From positions 1-64,000 of the forward strand of contig NZ_LLYA01000214.1 in NCBI RefSeq assembly GCF_001440415.1: a stretch of DNA of 64,000 nucleotides, in the 5' to 3' direction. Every line of letters begins with the position of its first letter. The stretch's first letter is position 1. This document shows positions 8,399 through 17,554 of the stretch, one piece after another. The translations under genes were made by a program, and so were the position numbers. Under the pieces are notes generated by a model, which did not search any database, was not told the DNA's origin, and was given only the letters and a program-made list of their open reading frames with translations. The DNA comes from Bradyrhizobium retamae. Lineage in GTDB: Bacteria; Pseudomonadota; Alphaproteobacteria; Rhizobiales; Xanthobacteraceae.

Positions 8399-8467
8399 AT
8401 GACGACGGTCAATGATGCCAGACGCGACGCTCAGAATGGATACATGATCCGTGACGGCCTTCGGTAA
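8399..8467 (+). CDS. 22-residue open frame overlapping the sensor kinase start; possible relic end of a response regulator
   Basis: ATG 8399 opens 22 codons ending at TAA 8465-8467, inside the start of the histidine kinase gene. AGGAA lies 14 bases upstream, a weak ribosome-binding site. The last residues, GYMIRDGLR, resemble the end of OmpR-type winged-helix regulators (RGVGYxxR...), and such regulators normally precede and overlap this kinase. The preceding residues do not fit. Either these are the last codons of a response regulator removed by island insertion, or a short leader that couples translation to the kinase. Both are inference. Confidence 0.3.
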   Translation: MTTVNDARRDAQNGYMIRDGLR

Positions 8468-9917
8468 ACTGGTCCGCACGACGGCGTTTCGGCTGACGCT
8501 GGTCTATCTGTTTTTGTTCGCGCTGTTTGCGGCGTCGCTGCTCGGCTATTTCGCCTGGAATACGCGGCGGCTGATCAACGAGCAGATCACCGCCACGGTG
8601 AACGCCGAAACCGCGGAGATTACCGACATCTACACGCGTCGCGGCCTGCGCGGCCTCGTCTTCACGCTTGGCAACCGGGCGCTGCGGCCGGGCGCAAACC
8701 TCTATCTCGTCACCACGCCGGAGGGGAAGGCGATCGGCGGCAATGTCGGCGCGCTGGCGCCGGGCGTGATGGCCTCAACCGGCTGGTCGGAGACCGGCTA
8801 TCGCCGGCTCGACGAGCAGGATACCGCGGATCACCGCGCGCTGGTGCGCGTCACCGAACTCACCAATGGTTTCCGCCTGCTGGTCGGCCGCGACCTGGAG
8901 GAGCGACGCCGGCTGTTCGGCATCGTCGCCAACGCCGCGCAATGGTCGCTTCTGGTCGTCATCGTGCTCGGCATCGGCGGTGGCATCTTCGTGGCGCGGC
9001 GGGTGCTGCAACGGATCGATGCCATGACCGGCACCACAAGGCGCATCATGGCGGGCGACCTCTCGGGGCGGCTGCCAGTCGGGCGCTCCGGCGACGAGCT
9101 CGACCGTCTCGCGGAAAACCTCAACGTCATGCTGGAGCGCATCGAGACCCTGATGATGGGGCTGAAGGAAGTCTCCGACAACATCGCCCATGACCTCAAG
9201 ACGCCGTTAACGCGCTTGCGCAACCGTGCCGAGGAGGCGCTGGCAAGTTCGGGCAGCGAGGCCGAATACCGCGCGGCGCTGGAGCGGACCATCGAGGAAT
9301 CCGACGGTCTGATCCGCACCTTCAACGCGCTGTTGATGATCGCGCGCGCCGAGTCCGGGCAGGCGCGCGGCAACATGGATGATTTCGACGCGGCCGATGT
9401 CGCCAAGGGAATCCACGAATTGTATGAGCCGCTGGCCGAGGACGGCGGCATGACGCTCCGCGTCAAAACCGCGACCGCGCGGTTGCATGGCAACCGCGAA
9501 CTGATCAGCCAGGCACTTGCCAATCTGGTCGAGAACGCCATCAAGTACGGTAAGCCCTCGCCGGTGGTGCAGCCGCTGGACCCTGCCGCCGCGGCGCGCA
9601 CCCGGGAGATCCTGATCGAGGCGCGGCGCGAAGGCGATCACGTGCTGCTCAGCGTCACCGATCATGGACCCGGCATTCCCGAAGGCGATCGCAAGCATGC
9701 GGTCGAGCGATTCGTGCGGCTTGAGGCGAGCCGCACGCTGCCGGGTTCCGGCCTCGGGCTCAGCCTGGCGTCCGCGGTGGCGACCTTGCATGGCGGCGAA
9801 CTCAGGCTCGGCGATTCCCGTCCCGGCCTGACCGCGACGCTGGTCGTCCCGGCGCTATCTGCCGCGGGCAACAGGCTTGCGGCTCAAACGCAGGATGTGC
9901 CACAGAAGGTGGCATGA
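8451..9917 (+). CDS. Sensor histidine kinase with HAMP domain, orphaned from its response regulator
   Basis: Membrane kinase of 488 residues. Two transmembrane helices (about 12-34 and 164-187) flank a short periplasmic sensor loop; then a HAMP segment (RRIMAGDLSGRLPVG), the dimerisation and phosphoacceptor helix SDNIAHDLKTPLTRLRNRA with His at about 247, the N box LVENAIKYG, and ATP-lid motifs DHGPGIPEG and GSGLGLSLA. The start is GTG 8451, overlapping a short upstream frame. It overlaps glnE by four bases (ATGA), so the two are one transcript. In related genomes this kinase usually follows an OmpR-type regulator gene; here the upstream side is island debris and no partner is visible. Confidence 0.9.
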   Translation: MTAFGKLVRTTAFRLTLVYLFLFALFAASLLGYFAWNTRRLINEQITATVNAETAEITDIYTRRGLRGLVFTLGNRALRPGANLYLVTTPEGKAIGGNVGALAPGVMASTGWSETGYRRLDEQDTADHRALVRVTELTNGFRLLVGRDLEERRRLFGIVANAAQWSLLVVIVLGIGGGIFVARRVLQRIDAMTGTTRRIMAGDLSGRLPVGRSGDELDRLAENLNVMLERIETLMMGLKEVSDNIAHDLKTPLTRLRNRAEEALASSGSEAEYRAALERTIEESDGLIRTFNALLMIARAESGQARGNMDDFDAADVAKGIHELYEPLAEDGGMTLRVKTATARLHGNRELISQALANLVENAIKYGKPSPVVQPLDPAAAARTREILIEARREGDHVLLSVTDHGPGIPEGDRKHAVERFVRLEASRTLPGSGLGLSLASAVATLHGGELRLGDSRPGLTATLVVPALSAAGNRLAAQTQDVPQKVA

Positions 9918-12853
9918 ATTCCTCCGCCTTGGCCGCGCGGTTCGTCAGCGGGCCGCATGTCGCCGCCAGCAGTAACGCCGAACAACGCCTGGGAGACTGG
10001 CTCGCCGAACTGGAGCCGGAGCAATCGGCTGAGATCAAGGCGTGGCTGGATCGCCCGCTCGCCAGGACCATCCTGCTTGGCATCGCCGAGTTCTCGCCAT
10101 ACCTGTTCGACCTGATCCGGGCTGACGCCGCTCGGCTGCTGCGTTTGCTGGCATGCGACCCGGAACCATATCTCACCTCGCTGATCGAGAAAGGCACGCG
10201 CGACGTACTCGCTGCCGCGGGCGAGGCCGACGTGATGCATCTGCTTCGCCGCATGAAGGCGGAGGCCGCGTTGTTGATCGCGCTGTGCGATATCGGCGGG
10301 GTCTGGCCGGTGATGCGGGTGACCGCGGCGCTGACCGATCTTGCAACCGTGTCCGTGCAGACGGCGCTGCGCTTCCTGCTACGTCAGGAGGTCACGCGCG
10401 GCCGTATGACGGCGCTCAATCATGACCGGCCGGAGGAGGATAGCGGATTGATCGTGCTCGCGATGGGCAAGATGGGCGCGGGGGAATTGAACTACTCCAG
10501 CGACATCGACCTGATCGTGTTTTTCGATCCCGCCCGCACCTCGCTGATAGCAGACGTCGAGCCGGCGCCGTTCTTCGTGCGGGTGACGCAGGCGCTCGCC
10601 CGCCTGCTGCAGCAACGCTCCGGCGAGGGTTACGTGTTCCGGGTCGATCTGCGCCTGCGACCCGATCCGGCCTCGACGCAGGTGGCGATCTCGACCGAGG
10701 CGGCGCTGCACTATTACGAGCGGGAAGGGCGGACCTGGGAACGCGCCGCGATGATCAAGGCGCGCGTTTGCGCCGGCGACGCCAAAGCGGGCGAGGCGCT
10801 GATCGCGGAATTGTCGCCGTTCGTCTGGCGCAAGCATCTGGATTTTGCCGCGCTCGCCGACGTCCACGACATGAAGCGGCAGATGCAGACCTATCGCGGC
10901 CAGAGCGACATCGCGGTCGAAGGTCATAACGTCAAGGTCGGCCGCGGCGGCATCCGCGAGATCGAGTTTTTCGCGCAGACGCAACAGCTCATTGCCGGCG
11001 GCCGCCATCCGGAACTGCGGGTGCGCCCCACGCTGCATGCGTTGCAGGTGCTGGCGACCAGCAACTGGATCAGCTTTCAGGCCCACGACGAGTTGACCGC
11101 GGCCTATGAGTTCCTGCGCCGCGTCGAGCACCGGCTGCAGATGATCTCGGATGAGCAGACCCATGCACTGCCCGAGGATGCCGAGGCCGTGGAGCGCTTT
11201 GCAAACTTCTTTGGCTACGAGAGCCGGGCGGCCTTTGCGAAGGACTTGCTCGGCCATCTCAACGTCGTGCAGGGACATTACGGCAAGCTGTTCGAGGGCG
11301 ATCCGACCGGCACGGTGAAGCTGCCGCAGCTCAATTATGCCGACGGGCCTGAGGATGCGCGTCTGCTCGATCACCTGACGATGCTCGGCTTCAAGAAGCC
11401 GGTCGCGGTGGCTGGCACCCTGCAGCACTGGATGCAGGGCAATTATCGCACGCTCCGCAACGAGGCGACCAAGGCTGCCTTCATCGAATTCGTGCCCGGC
11501 CTGATCCACGGTCTCGCGCATGCCGAAGACCCCGACGACGCCGTGATCACGTTCGATCGCTTTCTCGGCGCCTTGCAGCGCGGCGGCCGGCTGATTTCAC
11601 TGTTGAGCCAGAACCGCGACCTGGTCGCGCTCGTGGCCTTGATCCTCGGCGCCGCGCCGCGGCTCGGCGACATGCTGGCGCGCCAGCCGCAGATCATGGA
11701 CGGCTTGATCGATCCCCGTTTCTTCGGCGCGATGCCGGACCGGAAGGAATTGTCGGTGCGGCTGGCGGCGACGCTGAAGGACGCGGACTCTTACGAAGAT
11801 TTCCTCGATCGCCTGCGGCTGTTCGGGCAGGAGAGCCTGTTTTTGATCGGCACGCGGATCCTGTCCGGCACGGTTTCCGCCCAGCACGCTGGCGTCGCCT
11901 TTGCCGACGTCGCCGAGGGCATTGTACACACCGTGCACGGCCTGGTGAGAGACCAGTTCGCGACCCAGTACGGCCGCATCAAGGGACAGGAGACCGCGAT
12001 CCTCGCGATGGGCCGGCTCGGCAGCCGCGAGATGACGGCATCTTCCGATCTCGACCTGATCCTGTTGTATGATTTCGACACGGACAATCCCGATTCCGAC
12101 GGCGAACGATCGCTGCACGGCGCGCAATATTTTACGCGGCTGACCCAGCGGCTGATCTCGGCGTTTACGACGCGGACCAATTACGGCGTACTCTATGACG
12201 TCGATATGCGGCTGCGGCCGTCGGGCCGCGCCGGGCCGCTGGCGTCGCGGATCGATTCCTTTTCCCATTATCAGGAACGCGAAGCCTGGACCTGGGAGCA
12301 CATGGCGCTGACGCGGGCGCGAGTGATTTCGGCTTCACCGGCGTTTCAGAAAGAGATCGAGGACGCGATCCGCAGTGTGCTGACGCGGCCCCGCGATGCG
12401 GCCTCTACCGCCGGCGACGTCGCGGACATGCGCCGGGCGATTGCGCTGGAGAAGGGCGAGGACGACGTCTGGAACCTCAAGCAGGCCGCCGGCGGCCTGG
12501 TCGACATCGATTTCATCGCGCAGTATTTGCAGCTCGTTCACGCCTCGGAAAAGCCCGAGATCCTCAGCGTTTCCACGCTGCAGGTGCTCGACAACGCCGC
12601 ACGCCTTGGCGTGCTGCCGCCATCCGACGCCGAGATTTTGCGTTCGGCGGCACGGCTCTATCACGACCTGACGCAGATCCTCAGGCTTTGCGTCACCGGC
12701 AAATTCAAGCCGGAGACGTCGGGAGAAAGCCTCTTGCGCGTCATGGCGCGCGCCGGCGACACGCCGGATTTCTCGACGCTGGAAGCGCGGCTGCGCGAGA
12801 CGCAAGGCGAGGTAAGGCGGGTGTTTCAGGCGCTTGTCGGCGGCGGTGGTTAA
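9914..12853 (+). CDS. glnE: Bifunctional glutamine synthetase adenylyltransferase/deadenylylase
   Basis: Cytosolic enzyme that adenylylates glutamine synthetase to switch it off and removes the AMP again by phosphorolysis, under control of PII proteins. Length 979 residues, normal for the family. Two nucleotidyltransferase domains are visible: the first with MGAGELNYSSDIDLIVFFD (catalytic Asp pair near 197/199) and RVDLRLRPDP, the second with GSREMTASSDLDLILLYD (near 712/714) and DVDMRLRPSGRAGPL. Helical regulatory regions lie between and after them. ATG 9914 overlaps the stop of the sensor kinase gene. No frameshift or missing catalytic residue. It is the best core-genome anchor in the left part of the window. 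Confidence 0.97.
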   Translation: MNSSALAARFVSGPHVAASSNAEQRLGDWLAELEPEQSAEIKAWLDRPLARTILLGIAEFSPYLFDLIRADAARLLRLLACDPEPYLTSLIEKGTRDVLAAAGEADVMHLLRRMKAEAALLIALCDIGGVWPVMRVTAALTDLATVSVQTALRFLLRQEVTRGRMTALNHDRPEEDSGLIVLAMGKMGAGELNYSSDIDLIVFFDPARTSLIADVEPAPFFVRVTQALARLLQQRSGEGYVFRVDLRLRPDPASTQVAISTEAALHYYEREGRTWERAAMIKARVCAGDAKAGEALIAELSPFVWRKHLDFAALADVHDMKRQMQTYRGQSDIAVEGHNVKVGRGGIREIEFFAQTQQLIAGGRHPELRVRPTLHALQVLATSNWISFQAHDELTAAYEFLRRVEHRLQMISDEQTHALPEDAEAVERFANFFGYESRAAFAKDLLGHLNVVQGHYGKLFEGDPTGTVKLPQLNYADGPEDARLLDHLTMLGFKKPVAVAGTLQHWMQGNYRTLRNEATKAAFIEFVPGLIHGLAHAEDPDDAVITFDRFLGALQRGGRLISLLSQNRDLVALVALILGAAPRLGDMLARQPQIMDGLIDPRFFGAMPDRKELSVRLAATLKDADSYEDFLDRLRLFGQESLFLIGTRILSGTVSAQHAGVAFADVAEGIVHTVHGLVRDQFATQYGRIKGQETAILAMGRLGSREMTASSDLDLILLYDFDTDNPDSDGERSLHGAQYFTRLTQRLISAFTTRTNYGVLYDVDMRLRPSGRAGPLASRIDSFSHYQEREAWTWEHMALTRARVISASPAFQKEIEDAIRSVLTRPRDAASTAGDVADMRRAIALEKGEDDVWNLKQAAGGLVDIDFIAQYLQLVHASEKPEILSVSTLQVLDNAARLGVLPPSDAEILRSAARLYHDLTQILRLCVTGKFKPETSGESLLRVMARAGDTPDFSTLEARLRETQGEVRRVFQALVGGGG

Positions 12854-13028
12854 AGGGGTTGTACGAGACTGGCCCCGTCATCTCTGCGTAAAAGCTTCGC
12901 TGTTATCGCTACCCTTGCGATGCAATTGCAACTGCGGGCGAGGGCGGTCGATTCCGGCTCTCATTGGTTCCGACGGGCGGAACACCCACGGCCGCTCGGA
13001 ATTGTCCCGGGGACCGGGAGGCGCTGGT

Positions 13029-13262
13029 ATGCATACCGAAATCGACATTTTCGACGAACCCATCGGGCGCATCAGCAAAATGTGTGAACTGATGGGCTTA
13101 GGTGCCGAGTTCGACAGCAAGCTCCCGGAACTCGAAACCTATCTTGAAGGGCTGGTGGCCGAAGGCGAAACCAGCGAGGAACGACTGACCGTGAGCGGTC
13201 TGACCTTCGTCAAGCGGGCACAACAGGCGTCCGGAAGCCTCCAGGCCGGATCCGGCGAGTAA
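13029..13262 (+). CDS. Hypothetical 77-residue protein
   Basis: ATG 13029 has GGGAGG 6-12 bases upstream, which is the best argument that the frame is real. The product is small and acidic with a helical pattern (ISKMCELMGLGAEFDSKLPE, then LEGLVAEGETSEERLTVSG). No membrane segment, signal peptide or known domain. Its 3' half overlaps the tail of an opposite-strand frame starting at 13438, so one of the two may be shorter than drawn. No function is proposed. Confidence 0.55.
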   Translation: MHTEIDIFDEPIGRISKMCELMGLGAEFDSKLPELETYLEGLVAEGETSEERLTVSGLTFVKRAQQASGSLQAGSGE

Positions 13263-13438
13263 CACTCTTCCCTGATTTCCTTCACGTGATAGCGGGCCGG
13301 CAGAACCGGTCCGCCTGCTTTGTCTGCAACGGGAGGATCGGAAATCAGCGAATAGTCGAGGGCTTGTTTCCAGACCTCCGCCTCCGTCCACAGGCCAGGG
13401 CCAATCTGCCTGTCGTCGACGAACAGCGCGTAGCGCAC
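13139..13438 (-). CDS. Hypothetical small protein
   Basis: GTG 13438 is preceded by GGGGAGAGG and starts MRYALFVDDRQIGPGLWTEA, followed by VWKQALDYSLISDPPVAD and VLPARYHVKEI. The first 65 residues look like a genuine small cytosolic protein; I recall similar short proteins in Bradyrhizobium but cannot name a family. The remaining C-terminal residues overlap the convergent frame at 13029-13262 and look like a shadow, so the real stop may have been lost by a late frameshift. No function is proposed. Confidence 0.45.
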   Translation of the reverse strand: MRYALFVDDRQIGPGLWTEAEVWKQALDYSLISDPPVADKAGGPVLPARYHVKEIREECYSPDPAWRLPDACCARLTKVRPLTVSRSSLVSPSATSPSR

Positions 13439-13458
13439 GAGCCTCTCCCCAATCAAAA

Positions 13459-13494
13459 CCCCGCCAGCTATCTAAGATAACTGACGGGGCTTTT
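13459..13494. terminator. Hairpin with T-tract, probably bidirectional
   Basis: Arms CCCCGCCAGCTATCT (13459-13473) and AGATAACTGACGGGG (13475-13489) pair at 13 of 15 positions, followed by CTTTT on the forward strand and by GGTTTT on the reverse strand. It separates the small genes at 13.0-13.4 kb from the secreted protein gene at 13.7 kb. The 250 bases after it contain no gene I can defend. Confidence 0.6.
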
Positions 13495-13746
13495 GAGCTG
13501 ATAATTCCGGTGGATTTCTCCTTCCTGAACTACCTGCTCAATCCTGCAACGCCGGACGATGAATATCGTTCCCAACCTTTTCGGTTGCGGGTGAAAAAAT
13601 GGCGTTCTGCCGACCGACGGCCCTTCCTGATTTTTGATGGGAACGCTGCGCCGATAGCAGCTTCGGAAGTCCGCCTCATTCGCGTGGAACTGTTGCCACT
13701 TTTTCCTGCTTGAGAGCGGCATCTTCACCCTAGAGCGGGACGACCC

Positions 13747-14007
13747 ATGCGCAAACTACTATTTGGCATCGCACTCACACTACCAATCGCTTTCATGTCC
13801 CCGGCATCGGCAATGCCCCGCGGCTACCCGTTGATCCACGACTCTCTGGTCAAGGGAGATCTGATCGAAGTGAAGGGCGGGCACGGCCGCGGGCATGGTT
13901 GGGGCCGCGGGCACGGTTACCGTCCGTTTGGCTGGAGCCGCGGCCGAAAAGTCGGTTGGCGCGGCCGTGGCTGCCCGCCCGGTCACTGGAAGAAGGGCTG
14001 GTGCTGA
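13747..14007 (+). CDS. Small secreted Gly/His/Arg-rich protein
   Basis: 86 residues with a clear Sec signal peptide: MRK, a hydrophobic core (LLFGIALTLPIAFMS) and a cleavage site after PASA. The mature part is basic and dominated by Gly, His, Arg and Trp (repeated GHGRGHGWGRGHG) and ends in a Cys-containing tail CPPGHWKKGWC. Such short proteins are widespread in rhizobia and have no established function; the His/Gly content would allow metal binding, which is a guess. GGGACG precedes the ATG by about 6 bases. Confidence 0.7.
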   Translation: MRKLLFGIALTLPIAFMSPASAMPRGYPLIHDSLVKGDLIEVKGGHGRGHGWGRGHGYRPFGWSRGRKVGWRGRGCPPGHWKKGWC

Positions 14008-14166
14008 AGTTGGTGCTACAGCCGATCCGCCGGGAGCCACCTGATCGATTACCCGGCAAATCCGATCGTTCCGGATGCTACTTTTGAAGTTTTGACCGCC
14101 CGGAGGCCGTGCTATTTCTGGCCACCGGGCGACTGCCCTCATCACCAAACTCCGGGGGCTATCCTT

Positions 14167-15057
14167 TTGATCGACAAGCTTGAACTTCTGCTGGCGTTGG
14201 CAAAGGAGCGGCATTTTGGGCGGGCTGCGGAGGCCTGCGGCGTCACCCAGCCGACCATGTCGACCAGCCTCAAGCAGCTCGAGGAAATTCTCGGCGTCAT
14301 GCTGGTGCAGCGCGGCTCCCGCTTTCAGGGCTTTACGCCGGAGGGCGAGCGTACGCTCGACTGGGCGCGGCGCATCGTCGGCGACGCGCGCGCGATGCGG
14401 CAGGAGATCAACAGCCTCAAGGACAAGCTCTCCGGCGAGATCCGGATCGCCGCGATCCCGACCGTGCTCGGCATGGTGGCGCAGCTCACGACGCCGTACC
14501 GCGCGCGATACCCGGACGTGCGCTTTCGCATCCAGTCCTGCACGTCGGCCGACGTGCTGGGCCTGCTCGAAAATCTCGAGGTCGATGCCGGGCTGACCTA
14601 TATCGAGAACGAGCCGATCGGCAAGGTTCGCACCATTCCGCTCTACAACGAAAGCTATCGCTTGCTGACGGCGCCCGACGCCATGTTCGGCGACCGCAAG
14701 CAGGTCACCTGGAAGGAGGTCGGGCAGGTGCCGCTGTGCCTGTTGACGCCGGACATGCAGAACCGCCGCATCATCGATCGCGCGCTGGCCTCCGTCGGAG
14801 CCGAGGCCACGCCGACGCTGACCTCGAACTCGCTGCTGGTGCTTTACACGCACGTGAAGACCGGGCGCTGGGCAAGCGTGATGCCGGCCAAGCTTGCGGA
14901 GACGCTGGGGCTCGCCGACTCCGTCCGCAGCATTCCGATCGTCGATCCCGTCGTCGACTACAGCATCGGCATGGTGATCCCGCAGCGCGACCCGATGACG
15001 CCGCTGATCGCGGCGCTGGTGCAGGTCGCCCGCGAAGTGGCGCCGACGCTGGCGTAA
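14167..15057 (+). CDS. LysR-family transcriptional regulator
   Basis: Regulator of 296 residues. The winged helix-turn-helix is at the N-terminus (LLALAKERHFGRAAEACGVT, QPTMSTSLKQLEE), followed by a linker helix and a substrate-binding domain starting near residue 90 (LSGEIRIAAIPTV). I chose TTG 14167 because the family N-terminus begins there (IDKLELLLAL); the frame stays open upstream to 14092 but those residues are not LysR-like. It ends two bases before the convergent PAS kinase gene. There is no divergent operon next to it, so the target gene is not evident; inducer unknown. Confidence 0.88.
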   Translation: MIDKLELLLALAKERHFGRAAEACGVTQPTMSTSLKQLEEILGVMLVQRGSRFQGFTPEGERTLDWARRIVGDARAMRQEINSLKDKLSGEIRIAAIPTVLGMVAQLTTPYRARYPDVRFRIQSCTSADVLGLLENLEVDAGLTYIENEPIGKVRTIPLYNESYRLLTAPDAMFGDRKQVTWKEVGQVPLCLLTPDMQNRRIIDRALASVGAEATPTLTSNSLLVLYTHVKTGRWASVMPAKLAETLGLADSVRSIPIVDPVVDYSIGMVIPQRDPMTPLIAALVQVAREVAPTLA

Positions 15058-15059
15058 AA

Positions 15060-17363
15060 TCAGGCGGCCTCGGCCTTTGCTTTCGGCTTCGGCTGTTGCG
15101 GTTCGCACGGCAGCACGATGCGGACGACGGTGCCGGTGCCGAGCTTGGAGCGCAGCCGCATCGTGCCGCCATGCAGGCTGGTGAGCGACCGCGCGATGGC
15201 TAGTCCGAGGCCCGAGCCCTGGTAGGTCTTGGTGAGCTGGCTCTCGACCTGCTCGAACGGCTTGCCCAGCCGTCGCAGCGAAGCGGGCGCAATGCCGATC
15301 CCGGTATCGGCGATCATCAGCACGATCGAGTTGGGCAGCACGTGGCTGCGCACGGTGACCTTGCCGTCGTCGGGGGTGAATTTTACGGCATTGGACAGCA
15401 GGTTGACGAAGATCTGCTTGACCGCGCGGCGGTCGGCCATCACGGAAATGGTGCTTTCGATATCGGCGTCCAGCGTCAGGTTCTTGTCCTCGGCGCGCCC
15501 GGACACCACGCGCAGCGACTCCGCCAGGATCTTCGACAGGTCGAGCTGCTCCATGTCGAGCTTCATGCGGCCGGCCTCGATCTTCGACATGTCGAGGATG
15601 TCGTTGATGACTTCGAGCAGGTATTTGCCGCTGGTCAGGATGTCGTGGCAGTACTCTTGATATTTGTCGGAGCCGAGCACGCCGAACATGCCGCTGCCCA
15701 TGATCTCGGAGAAGCCGATGATGGCGTTCAGCGGGGTACGCAGCTCGTGGCTCATATTGGCAAGGAATTTTGATTTTGCCTGGTTGGCTTCCTCGGCGCG
15801 GTTCTTCTCCTGCGAATATTTTTCCGCCAGATCGGCCAGTTCCGCCTGCGAGCGCTTCAGGTCGAGCACATTGGCGCGCAGGCGGGCGTCGTTTTCGATC
15901 AGCTTCTGCTCGTGCTCCTTGATGCGGGTGATGTCGGTGCCGACCGAGACGTAGCCGCCGTCCTTGGTGCGGCGCTCGCTGATATGCAGCCAGCTTCCGT
16001 CGTCGAGCTGCGCCTCGAATGTGCGGGCACCCGGCGCTTGCGCGCCGGTCTCCTGCAGTCTGGTGCGAACCTCCGGCATGCTGCCGACCTCGATCACGGT
16101 CTCGTACGACGTGCCGGGGGTCACTGCCGTATCGGGCAATTTGTGCAGGCGCTGGAAATGCGAGTTGCAGAGCACGAGGCGGTCTTCCGCGTCCCACAGC
16201 ACGAAGGCTTCCGGAATCGTTTCGATCGCGTCGCGCAGCCTGAGGTCGGCTTCCACGGTCTTCTCGGCGAGGCTCTTCTGCTCGGTGATGTCGACCGCGA
16301 TGCCGATCAAATGCAGCCCGCCGTCGGCCGAGGTGTGACTGAACTCGCAGCGCACGCGCAGCCAGATCCAGTGACCGCCGGTGTGCTGCATGCGGAAGCT
16401 CTGGTCAATGTGGGTGATTTTGCCGGCGATCATCTGGTCGGCGATCGCGAACAGATCGATGTCGTCGGACTTCACCAGCGCGTTGACTTCGCCGAAGGTG
16501 AGGAGGTCGTTGCGGGAGTCGAGGCCGAGCATCGTGAACATCGATGCCGACCAGAAGATGCGGCCGCGCGAGAGGTCCCAGTCCCACAATCCGCAGCGGC
16601 CGCGGTTTAGCGCGGTATCGATCCGACCGCGCACTGCGTCGTTGATCAGATCGCCCTCGCGGGCGCGGGTCGATTGCCAGTGGAAGGCGAAGCCGAGGAT
16701 CAGCACGACGAAGCCGGTGGTGGCCGACAGCGTCACCGACAGGGCGGCATCCGAACCCCACAGCGGCTCGTTCCGTTCCTGGATGACGATGACCATGCCC
16801 GGTAGCGATTTGACCAACCGCGAGATCGCCATGGCGCTATTGCCGTTCGGCAGCGTCATGTCGCTGACGACGCCCTGCTGGCCGGGCGTGGCGAGCAGTT
16901 GCGCCGTGCTGATGACGTCGAGGATGCGATCGCCGCCAAGGCTGCCTTCGACGGGAACGCGGGCCAGAATCCGGTGATCCGAGCCGGTGATGATGACGTG
17001 GCGGCCGGCAGCAACGCCCCAGGCCGGGATCAGGTCGGGCAGCAGGCTCTGCAGCCGCTCGATATTGGCGGCGCGATCTTGCCGGACCGAAGCGAAGCGG
17101 TCGAGGCGTTCGGCCAGGAGCTCGGTGACCGCGGAGAGGTCGCGCTTCATGGCGGCGCGCTTCTGCCGGCTCTGGTCGATCACCTGCACGAAGGCGCCGA
17201 GGCAGATCGTGATCAGGAAGGCGATGATGAGCGTAGGCACGGCGCGGCGAAGCGCCGGCTCTGCGGTGAGCAGCCGATGGTAGGCAGGTTTTGCGATCGA
17301 TTGCGCCAATCCTTTGATCGAATCGGATTGGACACACGCGTTCGCCGCATGCGCGCGCGCCAT
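15060..17363 (-). CDS. PAS-domain sensor histidine kinase, PleC/DivJ-like
   Basis: Large membrane kinase of 767 residues. N-terminal transmembrane helix (about 44-62), a periplasmic sensor region to about 210, a second helix (VLILGFAFHW), then two PAS domains (the first around CGLWDWDLSRGRIFWSASMF, the second around PEAFVLWDAEDRLVLCNSHF), a coiled linker and the kinase core: phosphoacceptor FLANMSHELRTPLNAIIGF (His near 539), N box FVNLLSNAVKFTP, DTGIGIA and GSGLGLAIARSL. The sequence around the H box and the downstream helix match alphaproteobacterial cell-cycle kinases of the PleC/DivJ group, which phosphorylate DivK-type regulators; assignment to a specific member is not possible. ATG 17363 has GGGGG about 8 bases ahead. 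Confidence 0.88.
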   Translation of the reverse strand: MARAHAANACVQSDSIKGLAQSIAKPAYHRLLTAEPALRRAVPTLIIAFLITICLGAFVQVIDQSRQKRAAMKRDLSAVTELLAERLDRFASVRQDRAANIERLQSLLPDLIPAWGVAAGRHVIITGSDHRILARVPVEGSLGGDRILDVISTAQLLATPGQQGVVSDMTLPNGNSAMAISRLVKSLPGMVIVIQERNEPLWGSDAALSVTLSATTGFVVLILGFAFHWQSTRAREGDLINDAVRGRIDTALNRGRCGLWDWDLSRGRIFWSASMFTMLGLDSRNDLLTFGEVNALVKSDDIDLFAIADQMIAGKITHIDQSFRMQHTGGHWIWLRVRCEFSHTSADGGLHLIGIAVDITEQKSLAEKTVEADLRLRDAIETIPEAFVLWDAEDRLVLCNSHFQRLHKLPDTAVTPGTSYETVIEVGSMPEVRTRLQETGAQAPGARTFEAQLDDGSWLHISERRTKDGGYVSVGTDITRIKEHEQKLIENDARLRANVLDLKRSQAELADLAEKYSQEKNRAEEANQAKSKFLANMSHELRTPLNAIIGFSEIMGSGMFGVLGSDKYQEYCHDILTSGKYLLEVINDILDMSKIEAGRMKLDMEQLDLSKILAESLRVVSGRAEDKNLTLDADIESTISVMADRRAVKQIFVNLLSNAVKFTPDDGKVTVRSHVLPNSIVLMIADTGIGIAPASLRRLGKPFEQVESQLTKTYQGSGLGLAIARSLTSLHGGTMRLRSKLGTGTVVRIVLPCEPQQPKPKAKAEAA

Positions 17364-17554
17364 GCTTTAGACCCCCGCCGAAGGCTCTTTTGCACATTGT
17401 CCGGAAGCACCCCGTAGCTTCCGAATCATGCCGATTTGAATCCACTTTTTTCGGGCTGTCGAGAGTCAACGATTCGTTAATTCGAAATAAATCTTGTCCA
17501 ACGCGAAATAGGGCGCGCTCGATGCGAGTCCGAAACGGGAACGGGCCCGCAAAC

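Noticed and set aside
8170..8400. tRNA or attachment site next to the integrase
   Set aside because: No cloverleaf and no convincing short direct repeat could be found by reading either side of the integrase.
13510..13713. 67-codon forward frame starting GTG after the terminator at 13.49 kb
   Set aside because: Protein-like in places but no ribosome-binding site, no family, and an opposite-strand frame of equal quality exists; not enough to call either.
13780..16197. 805-codon reverse-strand open frame across the secreted protein, LysR and kinase genes
   Set aside because: It is antisense to well-supported genes, Arg/Gly/His-rich without domains, and arises from GC-rich third positions. Its last part is the frame shadow of the PAS kinase.
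17477..17491. TTAA-N7-TAAA upstream of the PleC-like kinase as a CtrA box
   Set aside because: The second half lacks TTAAC and the site is more than 100 bases from the start codon; too weak compared with the boxes at 29.8 kb.
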